Shown in pieces: positions 1 through 11,800 of a DNA stretch of 64,000 nucleotides. The stretch comes from Hydractinia symbiolongicarpus (Eukaryota; Cnidaria; Hydrozoa; Anthoathecata; Hydractiniidae). Made by a program: the position numbers and the translations under genes. Numbering within the stretch: the stretch's first letter is position 1; every line of letters begins with the position of its first letter. The notes under the pieces are model-generated. The model had not been told where the DNA came from. It saw only the letters and a list, made by a program, of their open reading frames with translations, and did no database searches. The stretch spans positions 32,169,501-32,233,500 of the forward strand of contig NC_079880.1 in the NCBI RefSeq assembly GCF_029227915.1, in the 5' to 3' direction.

Positions 1-3000
1 TAGCACGCCGTCAACTACATATACAGGCCTCTAAATGCTGTAATATGGCCTTTTGCCGCCTAGTAAAGGCCTTACACGTAAAACACATGTTTCCACGCGC
101 TTGCACAGGTTACCATTTTTCTAGTCCATCCATCCTACATGCACTACGACGTCTTAAGTCGCTTTTTTTGGCACCATGGCTTTAGAACGCCGTCAACTAC
201 ATGCACAGGCCTCTAAAGGCCGTAATATGGCTTTTGCCGCCTAATAAATGCCTTACACGTAAATCCCCGGGTTCCACGTGCTTGTGCAGGTTACCATTGG
301 TCTAGCCCTTCCACTCTCAATGGACTACAAGTTCGTACGTCGCTTTCCCTGGCATCATGGCTTTAGAACTCCGTCAAATACATGCACAGGCCTCTAAAGG
401 CCGTAACATGGACTTTTGCCGGCTAATAAAGGCCTTACACGTAAATTCCCCGGTTCCACATGCTTGTGCAGGTTACTATTGGTCTAGTCCTTCTACTCTC
501 AATGGACTAGGACGTCTTAAGTCGTTTTCGCCAGAGCCATGTATTTAGAACGCCGTCAACTACATGCACATGAATCTAGAGACCGTAATATGGCCTTTTA
601 CTGCCTAATAAAGGCTTAGCACGTAAATCACGTGGTTCTACGTGCATGTGCAGGTTACCATTGGTCTGCTCCTTCAACTCTCAATGGACTACTGCGTCCT
701 AAGTCATTTTCTTTGGCACCATGGCTTTACAACGCCGTCAACTACATGCACAGGCCTCTAAAGGCTGCAATATGGCCTTTTGCCGCCTAATAAAGACCTT
801 ACACGTAAATCCCTCGGTTCCACGTGCTTGTGCAAGTTACCATTGGTCTAGTCCTTCCATTCTCAATGTACTATAAAGTCATAAGTCGTTTTCCCTGGCA
901 CCATGGCTTTAGAACGCCGTAAACTACATGCACAGGCCTCTAAAGGCCGTAATATGGCCTCTTGCTGCCTAATAAAAACCTTACACGTAAATCCCCCGGT
1001 TCCACGTGCTTGTGCAGGTTACCATTGGTCTAGTCCTTCCACTCTCAATGGACTACAAGGTCATAAGTTGTTTTCCCTAGCACCTTGGCTTTAGAACTCC
1101 GTCAACTACATGCACAGGCCTCTAAAGGCCGTAATATGGCCTTTTGCCCCCTAATAAAGGCGATACACGAAAATCACGTGGTTCTACGTGTGTGCTTGTT
1201 ACCATTGGTCAACTCCTCCACTCTCCATGGACTGCGACGTTCTTAGTCGTTTTCCCCAGCGCCATGGCTTTAGAACTCCGTCAACTACATGCACAGGCCT
1301 CTAAAGGCCGTAAAATGGCCTTTTGCCGCGTAATAAAGGCATTAAACGTAAATCTCCTGGTTCCAAATGTGTGTACAGGTTACCATTGGTCTACTCCTTC
1401 TACTCTTAATGGACTACTACGTTCTAGGACGATTTCCCTCGCACCATGGCTTTAAAACACGCCGTCAACTACATGCACAGGCCCCTAAAGGCCGTAATAT
1501 GGCCTTTTGCCCCCTAATAAAGGCGATACACGAAATTCACGTGGTTCCACGTGTGTGCTTGTTACCATTGGTCAACTCCTCCACTCTCCATGGACTGCGA
1601 CGTTCTTAGTCGTTTTCCCCAGCGCCATGGCTTTAGAACTCCGTCAACTACATGCACAGGCCTCTAAAGGCCGTAATATGTCCTTTTGTCGCCTAATAAA
1701 GGCGATACACGAAAATCACGTGGTTCCACGTGTGTGTGCTGGTTACCATTGTTCAACTCCTTCCACTCTCCATGGACTGCGACGTTCTAAGTCGTTTTCC
1801 CCCGCGCCATGGCTTTAGAACATCGTCAACTACATGCACACGCCTCTAAAGGTTGCAATATGCTTTTTACATGCCCAATAAAGGCTTGAAACGTAAATCA
1901 CTTGGTTCTACGTGGCTGTGCAGGTTACCATTGCTCTACTCCTTCAACTCTCAATGGACTACTACGTCATAAGTCGTTTTCTTTGGCACCATGGCTTTAG
2001 AACTCTGTCAACTACATGCACAGGCCCCTAAAAGCCGTAATATGGACTTTTGCCGCCTAAAAAAGGCCTTACGCGTAAGTCACGTGCTCCCTCGTTCTTG
2101 CGCAGGTTACCATTGGTGTAGTCCTTCCACTCTCCATGGACTGCGACGTCCTAAGTCATTGTCCCCAGCGGCATGGCTTTAGAACGCCGTCAACTACATG
2201 CGCAGGCCTCTAAAGGCTGTAATATCGCCTTTTGCCGCCTAATAAAGGCCTTACACTTAAATCCCCCGGTTCCACGTGCTTGTGCAGGCTACCATTGGTA
2301 TAGTCCTTCTACTCTCAATGAACTACGACGTCTTAAGTCTTTTTCCCCAGAGCCATGGGTTTAGAACGCCGTCAACTACATGCACAAGCCTCTAAAAGTC
2401 GTATTATGGCGTTTTGCCGCCTAATAAAGGCCTTACGTGTAAATCACGTGTTTCCACGCGATTGCACAGGTTACCATTTGTCTAGTTCTTCCATCCTACA
2501 TGGATTGCGACGTCTTAAGTCGTTTTCGCCAGAGCCATGTGTTTAGAACGCCGTCAACTACATGCACATAAATCTAGAGATCGTAATATGGCCTTTTGTT
2601 GCCTAATCAAGGCTTAGCACGTAAATCACGTGGTACTACGTGCATGTGCAGGTTACCATTGGTCTGCTCCTTCAACTCTCAATGGACTACTGCGTCCTAA
2701 GTCATTTTCTTTGGCACCATGGCTTTACAACGCCGTCAACTACGTGCACAGGCCTCTAAAGGCTGCAATATGGCCTTTTGCCGCCTAATAAAGACCTTAC
2801 ACGTAAATCCCTCGGTTGCACGTGCTTGTTCAAGTTACCATTGGTCTAGTCCTTCCATTCTCAATGTACTATAAAGTCATAAGTCGTTTTCCCTGGCACC
2901 ATGGCTTTAGAACGCCGTAAACTACATGCACAGGCCTCTAAAGGCCGTAATATGGCCTCTTGCTGCCTAATAAAAACCTTACACGTAAATCCCCCGGTTC

Positions 3001-6000
3001 CACGTGCTTGTGCACGTTACCATTGGTTTAGTCCTTCCACTCTCAATGGACTACAAGGTCATAAGTCGTTTTCCCTAGCACCTTGGCTTTAGAACTCCGT
3101 CAACTACATGCACAGGCCTCTAAATGCCGTAATATGGCCTTTTGCCCCCTAATAAAGGCGATGCACGAAAATCACGTGGTTCCACGTGTGTGCTTGTTAC
3201 CATTTGTCAACTCCTCCACTCTTCGTGGACTGCGACGTTCTTAGTCGTTTTCCCCAGCGCCATGGCTTTAGAACTCCGTCAACTACATGCACAGGCCTCT
3301 AAAGGCCGTAAAATGGCCTTTTGCCGCGTAATAAAGGCATTACACGTAAATCCCCTGGTTCCACATGCTTGTGCAGGTTACCATTGGTCTACTCCTTCCA
3401 CTCTCCATGGACTGCGACGTCCTAGCTCTATTTTCCTCCCACCATGGCTTTAGAACGCCGTCAACTACATGGAGAGGCGTCGAAAGGCTGTGATATGGCC
3501 TTTTGTGGCCTAATAAATGCGATGCACGAAAATCACGTGGTTCCAAATGTGCGTACAGGTTACCATTAGCCTACTCCTTCTACTCTTAATGGACTACTAC
3601 GTTCTAGGACGATTTCCCTCGCACCATGGCTTTAAAACACGCCGTCAACTACATGCACAGGCCTCTAAAGGTTGCAATATGCTTTTTACATGCCTAATAA
3701 AGGCTTAAAAGGTAAATCACGTTATTCTACGTGGCTGTGCAGGTTACCATTGGTCTACTCCTTTAACTCTCAATGGACTACTACTTCATAAGTCGTTTTT
3801 CTTGGTACCATGGCTTTAGCACGCCGTCAACTACATGTTCAGGCCTCTAAATGCTGTAATATGGCCTTTTGCCGCCTAGTAAAGGCCTTACACGTAAATC
3901 ACATGTTTCCACGCGCTTGCACAGGTTACCATTTTTCTAGTCCATCCATCCTACATGCACTACGACGTCTCAAGTCGTTTTTTTTGGCACCATGGCTTTA
4001 GAACGCCGTCAACTACATGCACAGGCCTCTAAAGGCCGTAATATGGCTTTTGCCGCCTAATAAATGCCTTACACGTAAATCCCCCGGTTCCACGTGCTTG
4101 TGCAGGTTACCATTAGTCTAGCCCTTCCACTCTCAATGGACTACAAGTTCGTACGTCGCTTTCCCTGGCATCATGGCTTTAGAACTCCGTCAAATACATG
4201 CACAGGCCTCTAAAGGCCGTAACATGGACTTTTGCCGGCTAATAAAGGCCTTACACGTAAATCCCCCGGTTCCACATGCTTGTGCAGGTTACTATTGGTC
4301 TAGTCCTTCTACTCTCCATGGACTACGACGTCTTAAGTCGTTTTCCCCTGAGCAATGGGTGCAGAACGCCGTCAACTACATGCACAGGCCTCTAAAGGCC
4401 GTAATATGCTTTTTAGAGGCCTAATATAGGCTTAACACGTAAATAAGGGGTTCTACGTGCCTGTACAGGTTACCATTGGTCAACTCCTTCCACTCTTAAT
4501 GGACTACTACGTTCTAGGATGATTTCCCTCGCACCATGGCTTTAGAACGCCGACAACTACATGCACATGCCTCTAAAGGCCGTAATGTGGACTTTTGCCG
4601 GCTAATAAAGGCTTTACGTGTAAATCACGTGTTTCCACGCGCTTGCACAGGTTACCATTTTTCTAGTCCATCCATCCTACATGGACTACCACGTCTTAAG
4701 TCGTTTTCTTTGGCACCATGGCTTCAGAACGCTGTCAACTACATGCACAGGCCTCTAAAGGCCGTAAAATGGCATTTTGCCTCGTAATAAAGGCATTACA
4801 CGTAAATTCCCTGGTTCCACGTGCTTGTGCAGGTTACCATTGGTCTACTCCTTCCACTCTCATTGGACTACTGCGTCATAAGTCGTTTTCCCAGGCACTA
4901 TGGCTTTACAACGCCGTCAACTATATGCACAGGCCTCTAAAGGCCGTAATATGGCCTCTTGGCGCCTAATAAAAACCTTACACGTAAATCCCCCAGTTCC
5001 ACGTGCTTGTGCAGGTTACCATTGCTCTACTCCTTCAACTCTCAATGGACTATTACGTCATAAGTCATTTTCCTTGGCACCATGACTTTAGAACTCTGTC
5101 AACTACATGCACAGGCCCCTAAAAGCCGTAGTATGGCGTTTTGCCGCCTAAAAAAGGCATTACACGTAAATCCCCTGGTTCCACATGCTTGTGCAGGTTA
5201 GCATTGGTCTACTCCTTCCACTCTCCATGGACTGCGACGTCCTAGGTCGATTTTCCTCCCACCATGGCTTTAGAACGCCGTCAACTACATGGAGAGGCGT
5301 CGAAAGGCTGTAATATGGCCTTTCGTGGCCTAATAAATGCGATGCACGAAACTCACGTGGTTCTACGTGGATGTGCAGGTTACCATTGGTCTGCTCCTTC
5401 AACTCTCAATGGACTACTGCGTCCTAAGTCATTTTCTATGGCACCATGGCTTTACAACGCCGTCAACTACATGCACAGGCCTCTAAAGGCTGCAATATTG
5501 CCTTTTGCCGCCTAATAAAGACCTTACACGTAAATCCCTCGGTTCCACGTGCTTGTGCAAGTTACCATTGGTCTTGTCCTTCCATTCTCAATGTACTTTA
5601 AAGTCATAAGTCGTTTTCCCTGGCACCATGGCTTTAGAACGCCGTAAACTACATGCACAGGCCTCTAAAGGCCGTAATATGGCCTCTTGCTGCCTAATAA
5701 AAACCTTACACGTAAATCCCCCGGTTCCACGTGCTTGTGCAGGTTACCATTGGTCTGGTCCTTCCACTCTCAATGGACTACAAGGTCATAAGTCGTTTTC
5801 CCTAGCACCTTGGCTTTAGAACTCCGTCAACTACATGCACAGGCCTCTAAAGGCCGTAATATGGCCTTTTGCCCCCTAATAAAGGCGATACACGAAAATC
5901 ACGTGGTTCCACGTGTGTGCTTGTTACCATTCGTCAACTCCTCCACTCTCCATGGACTGCGACGTTCTTAGTCGTTTTCCCCAGCGCCATGGCTTTAGAA

Positions 6001-6300
6001 CTCCGTCAACTACATGCACAGGCCTCTAAAGGCCGTAAAATGGCCTTTTGCCGCGTAATAAAGGCATTACACGTAAATCCCCTGGTTCCACATGCTTGTG
6101 CAGGTTACCATTGCTCTACTCCTTCCACTCTCCATGGACTGCGACGTCCTAGTTCGATTTTCCTCCCACCATGGCTTTAGAACGCCGTCAACTACATGGA
6201 GAGGCGTCGAAAGGCTGTAATATGGCCTTTCATGGCCTAATAAATGCGATGCACGAAACTCACGTGGTTCCACGTGTGTGCTTGTTACCATTGGTTAACT
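1..6300 (+). repeat. Left-edge higher-order repeats (1998, 2727 and 3816 bp offsets)
   Basis: Blocks of several monomers recur in the same order. About 539-1420 matches 2537-3420 at an offset of 1998 bp (11 monomers), including the unusual CTAGAGACCG/CTAGAGATCG monomer at 565-575 and 2570-2580 and the CGTAAACTACATGC monomer at 903 and 2901. The same block recurs a third time from about 5447 (2901 to 5628 is 2727 bp) and a fourth, partial time near 14710-15230. Separately, 1-530 matches 3817-4350 at an offset of 3816 bp. Offsets are close to whole multiples of 182 bp, consistent with in-register unequal exchange. Confidence 0.85.
903..1094 (+). other. Example of monomer-spanning 63-codon open frame (probably not a gene)
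   Basis: One of well over a hundred equivalent frames in the window. It opens with ATGG preceded by CACC (strong start context), spans the whole monomer, and stops at TAG in the sequence ATGGCTTTAG of the next unit, so each frame overlaps the next by 10 nt. The peptide type begins MALERR.LHAQASKGRNM and ends near SLAPWL. It is basic and Cys/His-containing, and has no signal peptide or domain that I recognise. Roughly half of all monomers keep the full frame. Many others have lost one C in the ATGGCCTTTTGCC segment, giving ATGGCTTTTGCC, and stop about 25 codons in. Differences between copies are mostly amino-acid changing (AACGCCGT, AACTCCGT, AACTCTGT, AACATCGT at one place). I see no sign of purifying selection and list it only as a described property of the repeat. 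Confidence 0.25.
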
Positions 6301-6895
6301 CCTCCACTCTCCATGGACTGCAACGTTCTTAGTCGTTTTCCCCAGCGCCATGGCTTTAGAACTCCGTCAACTACATGCACAGGCCTCTATAGGCCGTAAT
6401 ATGTCCTTTTGTCGCCTAATAAAGGCGATACACGAAAATCACGTGGTTCCACGTGTGTGTGCCGGTTACCATTGTTCAACTCCTTCCACTCTCCATGGAC
6501 TGCGACGTTCTAAGTCGTTTTCCCCCGCGCCATGGCTTTAGAACATCGTCAACTACATGCACACGCCTCTAAAGGTTGCAATATGCTTTTTACATGCCCA
6601 ATAAAGGCTTGAAACGTAAATCACTTGGTTCTACGTGGCTGTGCAGGTTACCATTGCTCTACTCCTTCAACTCTCAATGGACTACTACGTCATAAGTCGT
6701 TTTCCTTGGCACCATGGCTTTAGAACTCTGTCAACTACATGCACAGGCCCCTAAAAGCCGTAATATGGACTTTTGCAGCCTAAAAAAGGCCTTACGCGTA
6801 AGTCACGTGCTCCCTCGTTCTTGCGCAGGTTACCATTGGTGTAGTCCTTCCACTCTCCATGGACTGCGACGTCCTAAGTCGTTGTCCCCAGCGGC

Positions 6896-7077
6896 ATGGC
6901 TTTAGAACGCCGTCAACTACATGCACAGGCCTCTAAAGGCTGTAATATGGCCTTTTGCCGCCTAATAAAGGCCTTACACGTAAATCCCCCGTTTCCACGT
7001 GCTTGTGCAGGTTACCATTGGTATAGTCCTTCTACTCTTAATATACTACAAGGTCATAAGTCGTTGTCCCCAGCGGC
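6896..7077 (+). repeat. Representative satellite monomer (182 bp)
   Basis: A typical full-length unit, counted from ATGGCTTTAG to the base before the next such phrase. Its first half shows the recurrent short dyads. GGCCT and AGGCC arms flank a 4-nt spacer around monomer positions 33-46 (here the second arm is altered). GGCCTTT at 6949-6955 pairs with AAAGGCC at 6967-6973 across an 11-nt loop. The hexamer AATAAA lies at 6964-6969 inside that dyad. Other monomers also carry CACGTGGTTCCACGTG (for example 3173-3188) and ACGAC/GTCGT arms with a 7-nt loop (for example 28231-28247). The unit is open in one plus-strand frame throughout. 182 is not a multiple of 3, so the frame shifts by two at each unit boundary and closes at TAG within the next unit. 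Confidence 0.9.
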
Positions 7078-7804
7078 ATGGCTTTAGAACGCCGTCAACT
7101 ACATGCACATACCTCTAAAGGTTGTGATATGGGCTTTTGCGCCTAATAAAGGCGATACACGAAAATCACGTGGTTACACCAGTGTGTACAGGTTACCATT
7201 GGTCAACTCCGTCTACTCTTAATGGACTACTACGTTCTAGGACGATTTCCCTCGCACCATGGCTTTAGAACGCTGTCAACTACATGCACAGGCCTCTAAA
7301 GGCCGTAATATGGACTTTTGCCGCCTAAAAAAGGCCTTACACGTAACTCACGTGCTCCCTCCTTCTTGCGCAGGTTACCATTGGTGTAGTCCTTCCACTC
7401 TCCATGGACTGCGACGTCCTAAGTCGTTGTCCCTAGCGGCATGGCTTTAGAACGCCGTTAACTACATGCACAGGCCGCTAAAGGCTGTAATATGGCCTTT
7501 TGCGGCCTAATAAAGGCGATACACGAAAATCACGTGGTTCTACGAGTGTGTGCAGGTAACCATTGGTCAATTCCTTTTACTGTTAATGGACTACTACGTT
7601 CTAGGACGATTTCTCTCGCACCATGGCTTTAGAACGCTGTCAACTACATGCACAGGCCTCTAAAGGCCGTAATATGGACTTTTGCCGCCTAAAAAAGGCC
7701 TTACGCGTAACTCACGTGCTCCCTCCTTCTTGCGCAGGTTACCATTGGTCTAGTCCTTCCACTCTCAATAGACTACTGCGTCCTAAGTGGTTTTCTTTGG
7801 CACT

Positions 7805-8004
7805 TTGGCTTTACAACGCCGTCAACTACATGCACAGGCCTCTAAAGGCTGTAATATGGCCTTTTGCCGCCTAATAAAGGCCTTCCACGTAAATCCCCCG
7901 GTTCCACGTGCTTGTGCAAGTTACCATTGTCCTACCTTTGCAAGTTACCATAGTCCTTCTACTCTCAATGAACTACGACGTCTTAAGTCTTTTTCCCCAG
8001 AGCC
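7805..8004 (+). repeat. About 200-bp variant monomer (marker, four copies)
   Basis: Lengthened by about 18 bp through a local duplication: GTGCAAGTTACCATTGTCC is followed by TACCTTTGCAAGTTACCAT. The start base is T rather than A (TTGG in place of ATGG). Equivalent copies begin at 8914, 10152 and 11261 and nowhere else that I could see, so the variant arose once and was spread by the 1109/2347-bp amplifications. Confidence 0.85.
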
Positions 8005-9295
8005 ATGGGTTTAGAACGCCGTCAACTACATGCACAAGCCTCTAAAAGCCGTATTATGGCGTTTTGCCGCCTAATAAAGGCCTTACGTGTAAATCACGTG
8101 TTTCCACGCGCTTGCACAGGTTACCATTTGTCTAGTTCTTCCATCCTACATGGATTGCGGCGTCCTAAGTCGTTTTCCCCAGCGCCATGGCTTTAGAACG
8201 CCGTCAACTACATGCACATACCTCTAAAGGTTGTGATATGGGCTTTTGCGCCTAATAAAGGCGATACACGAAAATCACGTGGTTACACCAGTGTGTACAG
8301 GTTACCATTGGTCAACTCCGTCTACTCTTAATGGACTACTACGTTCTAGGACGATTTCCCTCGCACCATGGCTTTAGAACGCTGTCAACTACATGCACAG
8401 GCCTCTAAAGGCCGTAATATGGACTTTTGCCGCCTAAAAAAGGCCTTACGCGTAACTCACGTGCTCCCTCCTTCTTGCACAGGTTACCATTGGTGTAGTC
8501 CTTCCACTCTCCATGGACTGCGACGTCCTAAGTCGTTGTCCCTAGCGGCATGGCTTTAGAACGCCGTCAACTACATGCACAGGCCTCTAAAGGCTGTAAT
8601 ATGGCCTTTTGCGGCCTAATAAAGGCGATACACGAAAATCACGTGGTTCTACGAGTGTGTGCAGGTAACCATTGGTCAACTCCTTCTACTGTTAATGGAC
8701 TACTACGTTCTAGGACGATTTCTCTCGCACCATGGCTTTAGAACGCTGTCAACTACATGCACAGGCCTCTAAAGGCCGTAATATAGACTTTTGCCGGCTA
8801 ATAAAGGTCTTACGCGTAAACTAGGTGCTCCCAGGTTCTTGCGAAGGTTACCGTTGGTCTAGTCCTTCCACTCTCAATAGACTACTGCGTCCTAAGTGGT
8901 TTTCTTTGGCACTTTGGCTTTACAACGCCGTCAACTACATGCACAGGCCTCTAAAGGCTGTAATATGGCCTTTTGCCGCCTAATAAAGGCCTTCCACGTA
9001 AATCCCCCGGTTCCACGTGCTTGTGCAAGTTACCATTGTCCTACCTTTGCAAGTTACCATAGTCCTTCTACTCTCAATGAACTACGACGTCTTAAGTCTT
9101 TTTCCCCAGAGCCATGGGTTTAGAACACCGTCAACTACATGCACAAGCCTCTAAAAGCCGTATTATGGCGTTTTGCCGCCTAATAAAGGCCTTACGTGTA
9201 AATCACGTGTTTCCACGCGCTTGCACAGGTTACCATTTGTCTAGTTCTTCCATCCTACATGGATTGCGGCGTCCTAAGTCGTTTTCCCCAGCGCC

Positions 9296-9605
9296 ATGGC
9301 TTTAGAACGCCGTCAACTACATGCACATACCTCTAAAGGTTGTGATATGGGCTTTTGCGCCTAATAAAGGCGATACACGAAAATCACGTGGTTACACCAG
9401 TGTGTACAGGTTACCATTGGTCAACATTGGTCGCAGTCCATGGAGTACATGCACAGGCCTCTAAAGGCCGTAATATGGACTTTTGCCGCCTAAAAAAGGC
9501 CTTACGCGTAACTCACGTGCTCCCTCCTTCTTGCGCAGGTTACCATTGGTGTAGTCCTTCCACTCTCCATGGACTGCGACGTCCTAAGTCGTTGTCCCTA
9601 GCGGC
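9296..9605 (+). repeat. Shortened monomer with rearranged junction
   Basis: The monomer starting at 9296 runs normally until GGTTACCATTGGTCAAC. About 54 bp are then missing, and the short sequence ATTGGTCGCAGTCCATGGAG stands before the next unit resumes at TACATGCACAGG (9446). The corresponding monomer in the other copies (7078, 8187, 10534, 11643) is normal, so this is a private rearrangement of one copy. Confidence 0.75.
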
Positions 9606-11800
9606 ATGGCTTTAGAACGCCGTCAACTACATGCACAGGCCTCTAAAGGCCGTAATATGGACTTTTGCCGCCTAAAAAAGGCCTTACGCGTAACTCACGT
9701 GCTCCCTCCTTCTTGTGCAGGTTACCATTGGTGTAGTCCTTCCACTCTCCATGGACTGCGACGTCCTAAGTCGTTGTCCCTAGCGGCATGGCTTTAGAAC
9801 GCCGTCAACTACATGCACAGGCCTCTAAAGGCTGTAATATGGCCTTTTGCGGCCTAATAAAGGCGATACACGAAAATCACGTGGTTCTACGAGTGTGTGC
9901 AGGTAACCATTGGTCAACTCCTTCTACTGTTAATGGACTACTACGTTCTAGGACGATTTCCCTCGCACCATGGCTTTAGAACGCTGTCAACTACATGCAC
10001 AGGCCTCTAAAGGCCGTAATATGGACTTTTGCCGCCTAAAAAAGGCCTTACGCGTAACTCACGTGCTCCCTCCTTCTTGCGCAGGTTACCATTGGTCTAG
10101 TCCTTCCACTCTCAATAGACTACTGCGTCCTAAGTGGTTTTCTTTGGCACTTTGGCTTTACAACGCCGTCAACTACATGCACAGGCCTCTAAAGGCTGTA
10201 ATATGGCCTTTTGCCGCCTAATAAAGGCCTTCCACGTAAATCCCCCGGTTCCACGTGCTTGTGCAAGTTACCATTGTCCTACCTTTGCAAGTTACCATAG
10301 TCCTTCTACTCTCAATGAACTACGACGTCTTAAGTCTTTTTCCCCAGAGCCATGGGTTTAGAACGCCGTCAACTACATGCACAAGCCTCTAAAAGCCGTA
10401 TTATGGCGTTTTGCCGCCTAATAAAGGCCTTACGTGTAAATCACGTGTTTCCACGCGCTTGCACAGGTTACCATTTGTCTAGTTCTTCCATCCTACATGG
10501 ATTGCGGCGTCCTAAGTCGTTTTCCCCAGCGCCATGGCTTTAGAACGCCGTCAACTACATGCACATACCTCTAAAGGTTGTGATATGGGCTTTTGCGCCT
10601 AATAAAGGCGATACACGAAAATCACGTGGTTACACCAGTGTGTACAGGTTACCATTGGTCAACTCCGTCTACTCTTAATGGACTACTACGTTCTAGGACG
10701 ATTTCCCTCGCACCATGGCTTTAGAACGCTGTCAACTACATGCACAGGCCTCTAAAGGCCGTAATATGGACTTTTGCCGCCTAAAAAAGGCCTTACGCGT
10801 AACTCACGTGCTCCCTCCTTCTTGCGCAGGTTACCATTGGTGTAGTCCTTCCACTCTCCATGGACTGCGACGTCCTAAGTCGTTGTCCCTAGCGGCATGG
10901 CTTTAGAACGCCGTCAACTACATGCACAGGCCTCTAAAGGCTGTAATATGGCCTTTTGCGGCCTAATAAAGGCGATACACGAAAATCACGTGGTTCTACG
11001 AGTGTGTGCAGGTAACCATTGGTCAACTCCTTCTACTGTTAATGGACTACTACGTTCTAGGACGATTTCTCTCGCACCATGGCTTTAGAACGCTGTCAAC
11101 TACATGCACAGGCCTCTAAAGGCCGTAATATAGACTTTTGCCGGCTAATAAAGGTCTTACGCGTAAACTAGGTGCTCCCAGGTTCTTGCAAAGGTTACCG
11201 TTGGTCTAGTCCTTCCACTCTCAATAGACTACTGCGTCCTAAGTGGTTTTCTTTGGCACTTTGGCTTTACAACGCCGTCAACTACATGCACAGGCCTCTA
11301 AAGGCTGTAATATGGCCTTTTGCCGCCTAATAAAGGCCTTCCACGTAAATCCCCCGGTTCCACGTGCTTGTGCAAGTTACCATTGTCCTACCTTTGCAAG
11401 TTACCATAGTCCTTCTACTCTCAATGAACTACGACGTCTTAAGTCTTTTTCCCCAGAGCCATGGGTTTAGAACGCCGTCAACTACATGCACAAGCCTCTA
11501 AAAGCCGTATTATGGCGTTTTGCCGCCTAATAAAGGCCTTACGTGTAAATCACGTGTTTCCACGCGCTTGCACAGGTTACCATTTGTCTAGTTCTTCCAT
11601 CCTACATGGATTGCGGCGTCCTAAGTCGTTTTCCCCAGCGCCATGGCTTTAGAACGCCGTCAACTACATGCACATACCTCTAAAGGTTGTGATATGGGCT
11701 TTTGCGCCTAATAAAGGCGATACACGAAAATCACGTGGTTACACCAGTGTGTACAGGTTACCATTGGTCAACTCCGTCTACTCTTAATGGACTACAAGTT
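9606..11800 (+). repeat. 2347-bp higher-order repeat, copy 2
   Basis: Repeats the 7259-9605 block at an offset of 2347 bp, monomer by monomer (7623 to 9970, 8005 to 10352, 8368 to 10715, 8550 to 10897, 8914 to 11261, 9114 to 11461). It keeps the difference between the two internal six-monomer units (TATGGAC at about 10020, TATAGAC at about 11129), so the dimer and not the single unit was the last thing duplicated. The match ends around 11790, where CTACTACGTTCTAGG is replaced by CTACAAGTTCGTACG and a different subfamily order starts. Confidence 0.9.

Larger units (their letters stand above)
7259..9605 (+). repeat. 2347-bp higher-order repeat, copy 1
   Basis: A dimer of six-monomer units. The first unit is 7259-8367 (1109 bp). 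The second starts at 8368, is internally shortened near 9420-9445 and is followed by one extra monomer. The two units differ in their third monomer: TATGGACTTTTGCCGCC at about 7673 versus TATAGACTTTTGCCGGC at about 8782. Each contains one about 200-bp monomer (7805 and 8914) with a small internal duplication of TGCAAGTTACCAT, a clear marker of the family. Confidence 0.9.

Noticed and set aside
357-548. Peptide text RQLHAQASKG resembles the HAQ..K.G wording of plant pentatricopeptide repeat proteins
   Set aside because: The match is about ten residues, the 182-bp unit shifts frame at each boundary so no tandem protein repeat is encoded, and the LINE points to an animal.
3340-3546. Minus-strand open frames of about 62-80 codons repeated in the array (for example 3340-3546, 16060-16266, 36854-37087)
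   Set aside because: They are antisense shadows of monomers of one subfamily order, appear only where two particular subfamilies adjoin, and show no domain or independent conservation.
6896-7077. tRNA-derived SINE origin (TGGCTTTAGAACG as A box, GGTTCCACG or GGTTCGACG as B box)
   Set aside because: Both boxes have mismatches at key positions and the spacing (about 85-90 nt) is far longer than in tRNA genes. There is no SINE tail or flanking duplication.
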